From Nocardioides aromaticivorans (GTDB taxonomy: Bacteria; Actinomycetota; Actinomycetes; Propionibacteriales; Nocardioidaceae): a stretch of DNA of 64,000 nucleotides. The notes below the pieces were generated by a model. It saw nothing but the letters and a program-made list of their open reading frames with translations, had not been told where the DNA came from and searched no databases. The first letter of the stretch is position 1, and every line of letters starts with the position of its first letter. Made by a program: the position numbers and the translations under genes. Of this stretch, positions 1 to 8,915 are shown piece after piece. The stretch lies in contig NZ_JACBZM010000001.1 in NCBI RefSeq assembly GCF_013408525.1, forward strand, positions 2,232,001 through 2,296,000, written 5' to 3'.

Positions 1-22
1 CGGTAACAGCGAGTTCCCGTTT

Positions 23-50
23 CAATATGTCGCGATCTGTTGACATATGG
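23..50. promoter_or_regulatory. Inverted repeat and -35-like boxes upstream of the nitrile hydratase operon
   Basis: Two 9-base arms, caatatgtc (23-31) and gacatatgg (42-50), are inverted with one mismatch around a 10-base spacer. The right arm overlaps a TTGACA box (40-45), and a second TTGACA lies at 56-61. This is a plausible operator over the promoter of the amidase-led operon. The cognate regulator is unknown; the GntR-type genes in the window are candidates by inference only. Confidence 0.4.
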
Positions 51-115
51 ACGGATTGACACTTCACTTGGCGTGACGCGGACCACAACCCGCGCATCCG
101 AGAGAGGAAGGTCGC

Positions 116-1657
116 ATGCCGATCGAGAAGCCGACCGTGGCCGCGATGGCCGAGCTCGCCGCTGCCGCAGGCCTGGGGATCGACGACGCCGACATCGTCA
201 CCTACCAGGCGGTCGCCGACGGACTGCTCGAGTCGTGGAACCGGGTGGAGGAGCTGTACGCCGACCTCGCCCCCAGCGTGCCGGAGCGCACCTGGGTCCG
301 ACCGGCTGAGGGCCACAACGAGCTCGGTGCCTGGTACGTGCAGACCGACCTCGCCGAGGCGGCCGAGGGGCCGCTCGCGGGTAGGACGGTCGTTATCAAG
401 GACAATGTCAGCGTCGCCGGCGTTCCGATGATGAACGGTTCGTTGACCGTCGACGGCTACATCCCGGCCGAGGATGCGACGGTGGTCCGACGCCTCCTCG
501 CCGCCGGGGCGACGATCGCGGGCAAGTCGACGTGTGAGGACCTCTGCTTCTCCGGGGGGTCCCACACGAGCAAGCCCGGTCCCGTGCGCAATCCCTGGGA
601 CCGGGAGCGGTCGGCCGGCGGCTCATCGAGCGGCAGCGCCGCACTCGTCGCCGGCCGTGAGGTGGACCTGGCGCTCGGTGGCGACCAGGGCGGATCAGTA
701 CGAATTCCTGCCGCCTTCTGCGGCATCGTGGGCCACAAGCCGACCTTCGGTCTCGTTCCCTACACGGGCGCCTTCCCGATCGAGCAGTCCATCGACCACC
801 TGGGCCCGATGGCCCGCACCGTCGAGGACGTCGCGACGATGCTCGACGTCATCGTCGGCGTCGACGGTCTCGACCCGCGGCAGCCTGACGCGACGGCGCC
901 GGCCGACTACGTGCAGGCACTCACCGAGTCGGCCTCAGGTCTGCGCCTCGGCGTCGTCACCGAGGGCTTCCAGCTGGCCAACGCTGATCCCGCAGTCAAC
1001 GAGGCCGTGCGCGCAGCCATTGCGCAGCTGGTGTCCGCAGGGCTCGAGGCCGAGGAGGTCTCGATCCCGTGGCACGCCTACGGACCGGCGATCTGGGATG
1101 TGATCTCGGTCGAGGGAGCGACCTGGCAGATGGTCGACGGCAACGCCTACGGCATGAACTGGAAAGGCTACTACGACCCCGACCTGATCGCACACTACGG
1201 GCGCCGCTGGCGCGAGGACCCCAGCCGGTTTTCGGAGACCGTCAAGCTCGTGATGATGGCCGGTCGGCATGCACTCGACAACGAGTTCGGGCGCCACTAC
1301 GCGATGGCGCGTGGCCTCGAGTCACGCCTCGCGGCGGCGTACGACACAGCCCTCGAGAACTACGACGTGCTGGTGATGCCGACGCTGCCGATTACTGCGA
1401 GCAAGCTCCCGGCCGCTGACGCCGAGCTCGCCGACACCCTCGGCAGGGCCCTCGAGATGCTCGCCAACACCGCGCCGTTCGACGTGACGGGCCACCCGGC
1501 CTGCTCCGTTCCGGCCGGTCTCGCAGATGGACTTCCGGTCGGCCTCATGGTCATCGGCAGGAAGTACGACGACGCCACGGTTCTACGCGTGGCGCACGCA
1601 CTGGAGAACGCGGTCGGTGGGTTCCCGCTGCCGGCCGCCGAGAGGAGAAACGCATGA
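116..1657 (+). CDS. Amidase (amidase-signature family), nitrile hydratase-linked
   Basis: Hydrolyses the amide made by nitrile hydratase to a carboxylic acid and ammonia, probably in the cytoplasm. The 513-residue protein carries the amidase signature with a Ser-Ser-Lys triad: K95 in VIKDN, the cis-serine S170 in the GGSSSGSA loop, and nucleophile S194 in [11 protein letters not shown]. Length and motif positions match the enantioselective amidases found beside nitrile hydratase in Rhodococcus. The ATG follows a strong GAGAGGAAGG ribosome site. Its stop overlaps the next start as ATGA, so it leads a coupled operon with the hydratase subunits. The aromatic or aliphatic preference cannot be decided from sequence. 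Confidence 0.93.
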   Translation: MPIEKPTVAAMAELAAAAGLGIDDADIVTYQAVADGLLESWNRVEELYADLAPSVPERTWVRPAEGHNELGAWYVQTDLAEAAEGPLAGRTVVIKDNVSVAGVPMMNGSLTVDGYIPAEDATVVRRLLAAGATIAGKSTCEDLCFSGGSHTSKPGPVRNPWDRERSAGGSSSGSAALVAGREVDLALGGDQGGSVRIPAAFCGIVGHKPTFGLVPYTGAFPIEQSIDHLGPMARTVEDVATMLDVIVGVDGLDPRQPDATAPADYVQALTESASGLRLGVVTEGFQLANADPAVNEAVRAAIAQLVSAGLEAEEVSIPWHAYGPAIWDVISVEGATWQMVDGNAYGMNWKGYYDPDLIAHYGRRWREDPSRFSETVKLVMMAGRHALDNEFGRHYAMARGLESRLAAAYDTALENYDVLVMPTLPITASKLPAADAELADTLGRALEMLANTAPFDVTGHPACSVPAGLADGLPVGLMVIGRKYDDATVLRVAHALENAVGGFPLPAAERRNA

Positions 1658-2358
1658 ACGGGGTGTTCGACCTGGGAGGCACCGACGGACTCGGTCCGAT
1701 CGATCCTCCTGCCGAGGAGCCGATCTTCCGCGCGGAGTGGGAGAAGCCGGCGTTCACGATGTTCGCCGCCTGCTTCCGTGCCGGCTGGTTCGGCGTGGAC
1801 CAGTTCCGCTACGGCATCGAGGTGATGGACCCGGCCGTCTATCTCAAGGCGCCGTATTACGAGCACTGGCTCCACACCTTCGAGTACTACGGGATCGGCG
1901 GGGGGCACATCGACGAGGCCGAACTCGACCGGCGTACCCAGTTCTACCTCGACAACCCGGATGCACCGCTGCCCGAGCACGAGCAGAGCCAGGAGCTGAT
2001 CGACTTCGTGAACGCGGTCGTTCCGGCTGGTGCACCTGCTGGCCGTCCGACGGACAAGGAGCCGCGGTTCAAGGTCGGGGATGTCGTGCGCATGGGCATC
2101 GACGTGCCCTTCGGCCACAGCCGTCGTGCCGGCTACGTCCGCGGCAAGACAGGGGTGATCATCAGCCACCACGGCTCGTTCATCTACCCCGACTCCGCGG
2201 GCAACGGACACGGCGACGCTCCCGAGCACCTCTACACCGTGCAGTTCTCGGCCGAGGAGCTGTGGGGTGCGCAATACGCCGACCCCAACGGAAGCACGTG
2301 CTTCGACGTCTGGGATCCCTACATCGAGCTGGTCGAGAAGGAAGGAGCGGTCGCATGA
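1654..2358 (+). CDS. nthB: Nitrile hydratase beta subunit
   Basis: Structural subunit of the alpha-beta nitrile hydratase that hydrates nitriles to amides. The 234-residue protein opens with the family hallmark [16 protein letters not shown] and ends with the SH3-like beta-barrel region rich in Gly and aromatic residues (about residues 130-230). The start overlaps the amidase stop (ATGA), and the stop overlaps the alpha-subunit start in the same way, which favours equal subunit synthesis. The beta-before-alpha order is typical of cobalt-type enzymes; iron-type operons usually have alpha first. Confidence 0.94.
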   Translation: MNGVFDLGGTDGLGPIDPPAEEPIFRAEWEKPAFTMFAACFRAGWFGVDQFRYGIEVMDPAVYLKAPYYEHWLHTFEYYGIGGGHIDEAELDRRTQFYLDNPDAPLPEHEQSQELIDFVNAVVPAGAPAGRPTDKEPRFKVGDVVRMGIDVPFGHSRRAGYVRGKTGVIISHHGSFIYPDSAGNGHGDAPEHLYTVQFSAEELWGAQYADPNGSTCFDVWDPYIELVEKEGAVA

Positions 2359-2954
2359 GTGGCCTCGTGAAGTCGCAGGAAGAAATCGCCGCGCGCGTCA
2401 AGGCGCTGGAGTCGATGCTCATCGAGCAGGGCGTGATGACGACGTCGATGGTCGACCGGATGGTCGAGATCTACGAGAACGAGGTCGGACCGCACCTCGG
2501 CGCCCAGCTGATCGCCAAGGCGTGGAGTGACCCCGAGTTCAAGGCTCGCCTGCTCGAGGACGCCACCGAGGCCGCGAAGGAGCTCGGCATCAGCGGTCTC
2601 CAGGGCGAGGACCTCGTCGCACTGGAGAACACCGACGACGTCCACAACGCCATCGTGTGCACTCTCTGCTCCTGCTACCCCTGGCCGGTGATGGGGCTGC
2701 CCCCGAACTGGTACAAGGAGCCCCAGTACCGGTCCCGCATTGTCCGCGAGCCCCGCAAGGTGCTCGCCGAGGAGTTCGGGTTCGACGTACCGGTGGACAA
2801 GGAGATCCGGGTCTGGGACTCGAGCTCGGAGATGCGGTACTTCGTGATGCCCCAGCGTCCCGCCGGCACCGACGGTTGGTCCGAGGAGCAGCTCGCTGCC
2901 CTGGTCACCCGCGACTCGATGATCGGTGTCGCCCCGGCGAAGGCCGCATCATGA
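2355..2954 (+). CDS. nthA: Nitrile hydratase alpha subunit, cobalt type
   Basis: Catalytic subunit holding the non-corrin metal centre. The claw motif V-CTLCSC is present with C102, C105, S106 and C107. Threonine at position 103 is the signature of cobalt enzymes, where iron enzymes have serine. The next segment [14 protein letters not shown] is the conserved substrate-side loop. The protein is 199 residues, a normal length. Both ends overlap neighbours by ATGA: the beta subunit before it and the activator after it. The cobalt assignment agrees with the CbtB and CbtA genes two and three positions downstream. Confidence 0.95.
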   Translation: MSGLVKSQEEIAARVKALESMLIEQGVMTTSMVDRMVEIYENEVGPHLGAQLIAKAWSDPEFKARLLEDATEAAKELGISGLQGEDLVALENTDDVHNAIVCTLCSCYPWPVMGLPPNWYKEPQYRSRIVREPRKVLAEEFGFDVPVDKEIRVWDSSSEMRYFVMPQRPAGTDGWSEEQLAALVTRDSMIGVAPAKAAS

Positions 2955-3373
2955 GCGTGGGTACCCGTGATCGGCCCTCGGCAGAGGAACGCCGGGCTGT
3001 CGAGGACCTCGTCTGCGACATGCCCGGCGTCCGGGCCGGCGATCTCGCGTTCGACGAGCCGTGGGAGATCCGTGCCTTCGCGCTCGCGGTCAGCGCCCAC
3101 AAAACCGGACAGTTCGACTGGTCGCAGTTCCAAGGTGCGCTGATCGCATCGATCTCGGCCTGGGAGAAGGAGAACCCGGGCCTCGACGACCCGTCGTGGT
3201 CGTACTACGAGCACTGGGTCGCCGCCCTGGAGCAAGTCCTGGGGAACCAGGGGGTCCTCCTGCTCGACGAGCTCGACGGACGAACCCTGGACGTGCTCGC
3301 CGTACCGGCCAACCGCAACCACCACGAGGCTCACACCGAGCCCATTGCCGTCGACCCGGCCAACCGGGCCTGA
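2951..3373 (+). CDS. Nitrile hydratase activator / accessory protein
   Basis: Small chaperone (140 residues) related to the N-terminal half of the beta subunit, as in the NhlE/P14K type accessory proteins that load cobalt into the alpha subunit by subunit exchange. Diagnostic segments are [31 protein letters not shown] and [14 protein letters not shown]. The start overlaps the alpha stop as ATGA. The His/Glu-containing tail ([11 protein letters not shown]) could help metal handling, but that is inference. The gene position directly after alpha is the usual one for cobalt-type operons. Confidence 0.85.
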   Translation: MSVGTRDRPSAEERRAVEDLVCDMPGVRAGDLAFDEPWEIRAFALAVSAHKTGQFDWSQFQGALIASISAWEKENPGLDDPSWSYYEHWVAALEQVLGNQGVLLLDELDGRTLDVLAVPANRNHHEAHTEPIAVDPANRA

Positions 3374-3390
3374 CGGGAAAGGAGACCACC

Positions 3391-3588
3391 ATGTCCAACG
3401 CATCCGTCGCCGCCACCAAGGCGGCCATCGCAGTCCCCGCCTGGGTCTGGGCCGTCGCGGCCTTCGCCCTCTTCGGTGCCTACTTCCTCGTGCAGGAGAA
3501 CGGCGCTCTGCTCTCGGCGAATGCTGCGCAGTTCCTGCACGAGTTCACCCACGACGGCCGCCACGCCCTCGGCGTGCCCTGCCACTGA
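3391..3588 (+). CDS. cbtB: CbtB-type cobalt transporter subunit
   Basis: Short membrane protein of 65 residues with one transmembrane helix (about residues 14-34) and the conserved histidine-rich tail HEFTHDGRHALGVPCH that defines CbtB proteins. It is thought to act with CbtA in cobalt uptake; CbtAB genes are otherwise mostly seen next to B12 genes or B12 riboswitches. The ATG follows a strong GGAAAGGAG site. It sits in the nitrile hydratase operon 17 bases after the activator, so the metal is probably for the hydratase. Confidence 0.85.
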   Translation: MSNASVAATKAAIAVPAWVWAVAAFALFGAYFLVQENGALLSANAAQFLHEFTHDGRHALGVPCH

Positions 3589-3593
3589 TCCTG

Positions 3594-4379
3594 ATGCGGA
3601 CCACGTGGACGCAGCGCCTCGTTCGGGGCGGTGCGAGCGGAATCGCAGGGGGCACGGCTGCGGCTGTGGTCCTGTGGATGGCAGTCGAGCCGGTCCTGTC
3701 CCGCGCGATCGCGTTGGAGGGCGCAGGCGCCGACGCGCACGATCACGCGGGATCGGAGGGCGCCCACAGCCACTCCCACGAAGCCGGCGAGGTCGTGACC
3801 CGGCTGCAGCAGCAGATCGGCGGCACCCTGACCGTGATCATCGTTGCGGCTCTGATGGGCCTGGCCTTCTCGGTCGTCTATGCGCGGTCGCGGCATCGCC
3901 TTCCCGGGCGCACGGACCTCGGCAAGTCGACTGCGCTCGGTATGCTCGCCTTCGTCGTCATGGCCTTGCTGCCCGCTCTCGTCATCCCGGCCAATCCCCC
4001 CGGCGTCGGTGATCCGGACACCGTGAACTACCGCACGCTGTGCTACTTCGTGGTCATCGGGCTGGGAGTTCTCGTCGTCGGCGCAGCCTTCGGGACTCAG
4101 CGCTTCCTGGAGCGGCGGGGGACTTCGTTGGGACTGACGTGGCTCGCTGTGGCTGCGGTGGCGACGCTGGGTGCGGGCGCCGTCCTGCTGTTCGCGCCGG
4201 GCCCGGCTGACGTCGTACCCGGCTCCGTGCCGGCGGCGCTGCTCTGGGACTTCCGGGTCGGGTCGCTCGCCCAGCTCGGGGCAATGTGGGGCGTGATCGG
4301 CCTGGTGCACGGGGCGGTCACTCACCGAGCTGAGGTGGCTCGCCCAGGGGCCGGGCGACCGATGGCCGTCCGGGCGTGA
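3594..4379 (+). CDS. cbtA: CbtA-type cobalt transporter subunit
   Basis: Membrane protein of 261 residues with about five hydrophobic helices and an early external histidine/aspartate-rich stretch (ADAHDHAGS, AHSHSHEAGE, about residues 43-63) typical of CbtA. The start is 5 bases after the cbtB stop, so the two are surely co-translated. The predicted role is cobalt import for the cobalt nitrile hydratase encoded upstream. The stop is overlapped by the GTG of the next small iron-sulfur protein gene (GTGA). Confidence 0.85.
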   Translation: MRTTWTQRLVRGGASGIAGGTAAAVVLWMAVEPVLSRAIALEGAGADAHDHAGSEGAHSHSHEAGEVVTRLQQQIGGTLTVIIVAALMGLAFSVVYARSRHRLPGRTDLGKSTALGMLAFVVMALLPALVIPANPPGVGDPDTVNYRTLCYFVVIGLGVLVVGAAFGTQRFLERRGTSLGLTWLAVAAVATLGAGAVLLFAPGPADVVPGSVPAALLWDFRVGSLAQLGAMWGVIGLVHGAVTHRAEVARPGAGRPMAVRA

Positions 4380-4765
4380 CCCTCTTCGGAGGCGTCGTGG
4401 CAGACCGTGACCAGTGCCTGGTCACGGTCTGCCGTGGCTGTTGTTGCGGCGACGTCGGCCGCCATCCTGACGTCGACCACGCCGCACAGGTCAATGCGCT
4501 CATCCATGGTCTGCGTGGCCGTGCCGAGGTGCGGGTGAGTACCTGTCTGCTGGTCTGCGGGGAGTCGAACGTCGTCGTCGTCTCGCCAGCGCCCTCCGCG
4601 CGTGTCGAACGGAGAGCTCGACCAGTGTGGCTCGGCGGGGTTCTCCAGCCCTCGGTGATCGACGCGATCGTCGAGTGGGTACGCCGAGGAGGACCGGGAC
4701 GGGCCGAGATGCCGTCAGTCCTCACGGCGAGGGTGACCGAACCGTTTCGCGCCCTTATACCCTAG
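4376..4765 (+). CDS. Thioredoxin-like 2Fe-2S ferredoxin-domain protein
   Basis: Protein of 129 residues with two cysteine clusters, VCRGCCCGD near residue 20 and STCLLVCGES near residue 55. This is the pattern of the thioredoxin-fold 2Fe-2S ferredoxins often found beside cbtAB. The GTG start overlaps the cbtA stop as GTGA. Its role in cobalt handling is not established; a redox or metal-transfer role is inference from the neighbours. The stop codon TAG (4763-4765) lies inside the palindrome at 4757-4773, so the end of this gene doubles as a regulatory site for the next one. Confidence 0.65.
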   Translation: MTLFGGVVADRDQCLVTVCRGCCCGDVGRHPDVDHAAQVNALIHGLRGRAEVRVSTCLLVCGESNVVVVSPAPSARVERRARPVWLGGVLQPSVIDAIVEWVRRGGPGRAEMPSVLTARVTEPFRALIP

Positions 4766-4773
4766 GGGGGTAT
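4757..4773. promoter_or_regulatory. CsoR/RcnR-family-like operator palindrome
   Basis: The sequence ATACCC-TAGGG-GGGTAT has perfect 6-base inverted arms and a G/C tract, the layout bound by CsoR, RcnR and CstR family repressors that sense copper, nickel/cobalt or persulfide. It lies 9 bases before the start of the decayed MFS gene and contains the stop of the preceding gene. No CsoR-family gene is seen in the window, so any regulator must be encoded elsewhere. Confidence 0.5.
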
Positions 4774-4782
4774 TCCGGACGT

Positions 4783-6173
4783 ATGGACACCGCTACGCGG
4801 AGATCAGCCTCCATCGCACTGCTGGTGATCACCACGGCGCAGCTGATGCTGGTGCTGGACGACTCGATCGTGAACATCGCGCTGCCGAGCATCAAGCGGT
4901 CGCTCGACGTGGAGCCGGTCGACCTGCCGTGGGTCGTGAACGCCTACATCGTGGTGTTCGGATCCCTGATCCTCGTCGGCGGACGCATCGGGGACGTGTG
5001 GGGGGCGTCGCCGCACCTTCTCGACGGGGGTCGCGGTCTTCGTGGCAGGGTCGCTCGCCGGGGGCATGGGGCACAACCTCGAGACATTGGTCGCCGCTCG
5101 CGCCCTGCAAGGCCTCGGTGCCGCGTTGGCGGCCCCGAACGCGCTGGCGCTCATCGCGACGTCGTTCCAGGACAAGAAGATGCGCGACACCGCGCTGTCG
5201 CTTTATGGCGCCATGTCCGGGCTCGGCATCATCGCCGGGCTCTTCCTCGGGGGAGTGCTGACTGAGGTCGGGGGCTGGCGCTGGGTGTTCTTCATCAACG
5301 TGCCGATCGGCCTTCTCGTGCTGTGGGGGAGTCGGTCGCTCACTGCTGCCGTCCCGTGCCGGGGCCACTTGGCGGCATCGGTGCGGCGTTCGTGAACGGG
5401 GGCATGCTGACGATGACCTACGGGATCACGCGCATTGGCGAGGACGGTCTCTCCGACGTGCTCGGTCCGCTCCTGATCGTGGGCGCAGCGATCCTGTTGG
5501 CTCTCTTCGTGCTGTCGCAGGCGAAAGTCCGTCGCCCACTCCTCCCGCTCGGAATCCTGGCAGACAGGTCCCGATCCGGCGCCTACCTCGGCATGCTCCT
5601 CCTGGCCATCGGTCCGATGGGCACGTTCTACGTCATCACGCTCTACCTCCAGGACGCGCGGCACTTCACCCCCGTCGAGGCCGGAACCGCGTGGCTGCCA
5701 TTCGCGTCGGGATCGTGGTGGGTGCGGCACTGGCTCCTGTGATGATCGGCCGGACCTCCGTCCGTGCGGTCGCTCCCTCGGGCGCGCTGCTCAGCGCGAT
5801 CGCCATCCTTTGGTTCTCCAGGGTCGGCGAGGAGACGTCGTACGGGACCCACCTCGCGCCCGCGATGTTCCTGCTCGCGGTGGGGTTCGGATTCGGCGTG
5901 ATGGCCCTGACCCAGGCGGCGGTGTACGACGTTCCCGAGGACCGCGCAGGTGTCGCTGCCGCCGTGCTCAACGCGGCACAGCAGGTCGGGGTGGGGCTCG
6001 GGCTGGCACTGCTGGCCGGTGTCGCCGCGGCCGCCACGGGCGGGAGCGGTCAAGGTGCAGCGGCCTTGGTCGACGGCTATCAGCGGGCGTTGGAGGTGGC
6101 GACCGTGATCCTTCTGCTGGCCGGAGTCGTCACCGCGCTGCTCCTCAGGGGCAGGGCGCAGCCCGCCCGATGA
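4783..6173 (+). pseudogene. Frameshifted MFS drug transporter (DHA2/EmrB type)
   Basis: Homology to a 14-helix major facilitator efflux pump runs continuously but in changing frames. The N-terminus (QLMLVLDDSIVNIALPSI, VVNAYIVVFGSLILVGGRIGD) is in one frame up to about 5000. It then shifts at a run of six G bases (about 4998-5003) into ARALQGLGAALAAPNALALI, shifts again near 5330 at another G run, and shifts a third time near 5705 before the last helices (ending 6173). Three breaks make this a pseudogene unless the G-run shifts are sequencing errors. The upstream CsoR-like site suggests it once was a metal- or thiol-responsive exporter. Confidence 0.8.
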
Positions 6174-6698
6174 TGCTGACGGCGGGTGGTGGAGGGCGAC
6201 ACCGCCTTCGTCACCTGGCTGCCGTGCGTCAGCTGGGTGGTCGTGACCGCAGGTTCTGAGTGATCGCCCGTGATGCTGACATCAGCAACTGACCGATCGA
6301 GTCGCATCGGGTATCGACGGTCTCGCGGCCGGGAAGTTCTCCGACGAGACAGCGCGGACGACCTGGGCAGGGGCGACCATCTGAGGACCACCGACAAGCG
6401 CAGACGTCGCCGGGTGCATCCTCTCCAATGCCGGCTCGATGTAGCGGTTCCGACCCCTTCAGTCACGAAGGCGCTTAGGCGGGTGTCGTCTTGGTACGAC
6501 TCTTGGCGGCTGAGAGCACGGAAGCGCTTACCCCCGGCGTAACCCCACGGTGCAATCACTACGGTTTCATGCGTTGTTTTGCCCGCACTGCAGGCGTGAA
6601 TCCGACGAGCGAGGGCCCGGGAAGCCATTCGGAGTGAGACGCCCAGGCAGAGGTGCTGCCTATCGCCGCCTTAGACCGCACCGCCTCCGAGCGATCCG
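6174..6698. other. Gene-poor spacer
   Basis: About 525 bases between the decayed MFS gene and the NERD gene. Open frames exist on both strands but have no recognisable domain, no good ribosome sites and no consistent codon bias. It looks like eroded sequence. I see no RNA gene here. Confidence 0.5.
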
Positions 6699-7436
6699 TC
6701 ATGAGGAGAGGGCGCGGATCACCATCTCGGACACCTGTTCGATGCGATCTTCGGAGATCTTCGTCGGTTGCGCGAGCAGCCACTCGGCGACCCGGTCGCC
6801 GTGCACAAAGGTGCACCGATCTTTGGCCACACCTTGAGGGAAGTTCGCCCACAACACCATGACGGGCACGATCCACACGTTCAGCCGCGACGCAGCGAGT
6901 ACTCGATCATGCGTTTCCTTCGCCAGAGCGATCACGTGGCCCGCGCCGGGATGGGCGTAACCCAGCGTCGGATTGTCGAGTCGCTGAACGGCCACTCGCC
7001 CCTCGCTGACGGTGACGGTGCCGTTGATCCGCTTCGAGTCCAGGAGGAACACTCCACCTGGTCCGACGACCAGGTGGTCGATGTTGCCGTGGTGAGCAGG
7101 CAGGTCGTGAGTCACTACCCACCCTTCGGCCTTCAGCGGTGCGACAGCAGCCGCGGTCGCCTCTTCGCCCCACGCGCCCGCCTGCCAGTTCTCGATCCAT
7201 CCGGGTGGGCTCATGCGTGCGAAGAGGTAGAAGCAAAGGGCGGCTCCCGCAAACACGCCGGCGATCCAGGCGAGGGCCGGCCAGGTGGCGGCGATTGCGA
7301 AGGAACCGACGATCACCGAGCCGCAGATCGCCCCGACCGCAAGGAAGAGCTTGCGGTTGCGGCGCCGCCACGATCGGGTCAGGGCGTCGTACTGTGCCTG
7401 GCTGGAGCGTCCAGGTTTGCCCACGGGCGAGGACAT
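6699..7436 (-). CDS. NERD-domain membrane protein
   Basis: The 245-residue protein has two N-terminal transmembrane helices (about residues 28-70) followed by a nuclease-related domain (NERD). Visible hallmarks are GAWGEEATAAAVAPL, the GW-V-HDLP segment, GNIDHLVVGPGGVFLLDSK, and the later VWIVPVMVLWANFP strand. NERD proteins resemble Holliday-junction and restriction-type endonuclease folds. Their function is mostly unknown, though some act in phage defence. It lies alone between a pseudogene and an IS element, so no operon context helps. Confidence 0.75.
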   Translation of the reverse strand: MSSPVGKPGRSSQAQYDALTRSWRRRNRKLFLAVGAICGSVIVGSFAIAATWPALAWIAGVFAGAALCFYLFARMSPPGWIENWQAGAWGEEATAAAVAPLKAEGWVVTHDLPAHHGNIDHLVVGPGGVFLLDSKRINGTVTVSEGRVAVQRLDNPTLGYAHPGAGHVIALAKETHDRVLAASRLNVWIVPVMVLWANFPQGVAKDRCTFVHGDRVAEWLLAQPTKISEDRIEQVSEMVIRALSS

Positions 7437-7517
7437 GTCATGAGCATGGCGAATCGCTGCGGCGCGCGAGGTGGAATCAGGAAGGCTCGCGAGCTGCGAT
7501 GTCCGCGGCCGAGGACA

Positions 7518-7545
7518 GAGCCCCGTGGGGTGGTGGGCTTTGAGG
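7518..7545. repeat. IS256 terminal inverted repeat, left
   Basis: Starts GAGCCCCGTGGGGTGGTGGG and is the partner of the repeat at 8888-8915 read on the other strand. It lies just downstream of the transposase stop. Confidence 0.7.
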
Positions 7546-7558
7546 TGATCCTCGGTGC

Positions 7559-8797
7559 CTACGCGTCGCCGTTGTCGATGGCGGCGACGGGTTCAGTATC
7601 GCTGGTGTCGTAGAGCTTGGCCATGGAGCCTTCTGAGAGGTAGCGCCGTTCGCCGGCGATCCACTCGTCGTGCATGTCGATAAGCACGGCTCCGACGAGC
7701 CTGATCACGGCCGCGGCGTTGGGGAAGATCCCGACGACGCGGGCGCGGCGTTTGATCTCCTTGTTGACTCGCTCGAGCGGGTTGGTCGACCAGATCTTGC
7801 GCCAGTGCTCGCGCGGGAAGCCGGTGAAGGCGAGGACCTCGGCCTTCGCGTCGTCCATGTACGGGCCGAGCTTGGGGAACCGGGCGGCGAGTTCGTCGCG
7901 GGTCTTGTCCCACGCTGCGTCGACGTCAGCGGGCGTGGGTTGGGCGAAGATCATCCGGAACGCGGTGGCCACGAGCTCGGCTTGGCCCTTGGGGACGTGG
8001 GCGAGGAGGTTGCGGGCGAAGTGGACCCGGCACCGCTGGTGTGCGACGCCCTGGAATGCCCGAGAGAGGGCCTTCACAAGGCCTGAGTGCTGGTCTGAGA
8101 TCACCAGCTTCACACCGGACAGGCCGCGCTGTTTGAGGCTGAGCAGGAAGCTGCGCCAGAACACCTCGTCTTCGCTGTCGCCGACGTCCAGGCCGAGGAT
8201 CTCCCGCTCACCGCGGGCGGTGACGCCGGTGGCGACGACTACGGCCATCGACACGACCTGCCCGCCCTTGCCGGGCTGATTGCGGACGTGGAGGTAGGTC
8301 GCATCGAGGTAGATGTAGGGGAACTCGACGTGGTCCAGGGCCCGGGTCCGGAACGCGCCGACGGTCTCGTCCAGGCCGGCACAGATCCGGGACACCTCGG
8401 ACTTGGAGATCCCGGCGCCGCCCATCGCTTCGACCAGGTCGTCGACCGCTCTGGTTGAGATGCCGTGGACGTAGGCCTCCATCACGACCGCGTACAGGGC
8501 CTGGTCGATGCGGCGGCGGGGCTCGAGGATGATCGGGAAGAACGAGCCCTTCCTGAGTTTGGGGATCCGCAGCTCGACGTCGCCGGTCTTGGTGGTCAGC
8601 ATCCGCGGGCGATGGCCGTTGCGTTCGGTCGTACGGTCCTCGGCGCGCTCGTAGGGGGCAGCGCCGATGCGTTCGGTCGCCTCGAGCTCGATCAGTTCCT
8701 GCAACGCGACACGGACCGATTCACGAACCAGATCCACGCCGTCACCGGCACGGAACGCATCGAGGAGCTCAGACAGGGCAGACTGGGGCAAGGCCAT
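7559..8797 (-). CDS. IS256-family transposase
   Basis: Complete mutator-type transposase of 412 residues. The DDE catalytic triad is visible as D165 in IYLDATYLH, D235 in VISDQHSGL and E342 in NPLERVNKEIKRR, with the family C-HF/ARN region (CRVHFARNLL) between them. The start MALPQSALSE is preceded by an AGAGG ribosome site; a longer frame with 13 extra residues exists but has no such site. No frameshift or stop is seen, so the element may still be active. Confidence 0.93.
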   Translation of the reverse strand: MALPQSALSELLDAFRAGDGVDLVRESVRVALQELIELEATERIGAAPYERAEDRTTERNGHRPRMLTTKTGDVELRIPKLRKGSFFPIILEPRRRIDQALYAVVMEAYVHGISTRAVDDLVEAMGGAGISKSEVSRICAGLDETVGAFRTRALDHVEFPYIYLDATYLHVRNQPGKGGQVVSMAVVVATGVTARGEREILGLDVGDSEDEVFWRSFLLSLKQRGLSGVKLVISDQHSGLVKALSRAFQGVAHQRCRVHFARNLLAHVPKGQAELVATAFRMIFAQPTPADVDAAWDKTRDELAARFPKLGPYMDDAKAEVLAFTGFPREHWRKIWSTNPLERVNKEIKRRARVVGIFPNAAAVIRLVGAVLIDMHDEWIAGERRYLSEGSMAKLYDTSDTEPVAAIDNGDA

Positions 8798-8887
8798 CGG
8801 TGGACCTCTTTCTTCAGTGAGTGCTTGGCCGTACACACCGAAGATCCCGCCGATGGCCGTCTACGTGCTGACGCCCCGCCGCTGCTC

Positions 8888-8915
8888 CCTCAAACCCCAC
8901 CACTCCCAGGGACTC
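8888..8915. repeat. IS256 terminal inverted repeat, right
   Basis: Inverted partner of 7518-7545, located about 90 bases upstream of the transposase start. Confidence 0.7.

Larger units (their letters stand above)
7518..8915. mobile_element. IS256-family insertion sequence
   Basis: The element is bounded by imperfect 28-base inverted repeats at 7518-7545 and 8888-8915, which match at about 23 of 28 positions. It is about 1.4 kb with a single transposase gene on the minus strand. Both the gene and the length fit the IS256 family. I could not see a clear 8-9 base target duplication, so the outer ends may be off by a few bases or the flanks have changed. Confidence 0.75.

Noticed and set aside
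6550..6837. Open frames in the spacer before the NERD gene
   Set aside because: Arg-rich translations with no domain and overlap with the NERD gene; typical chance frames.
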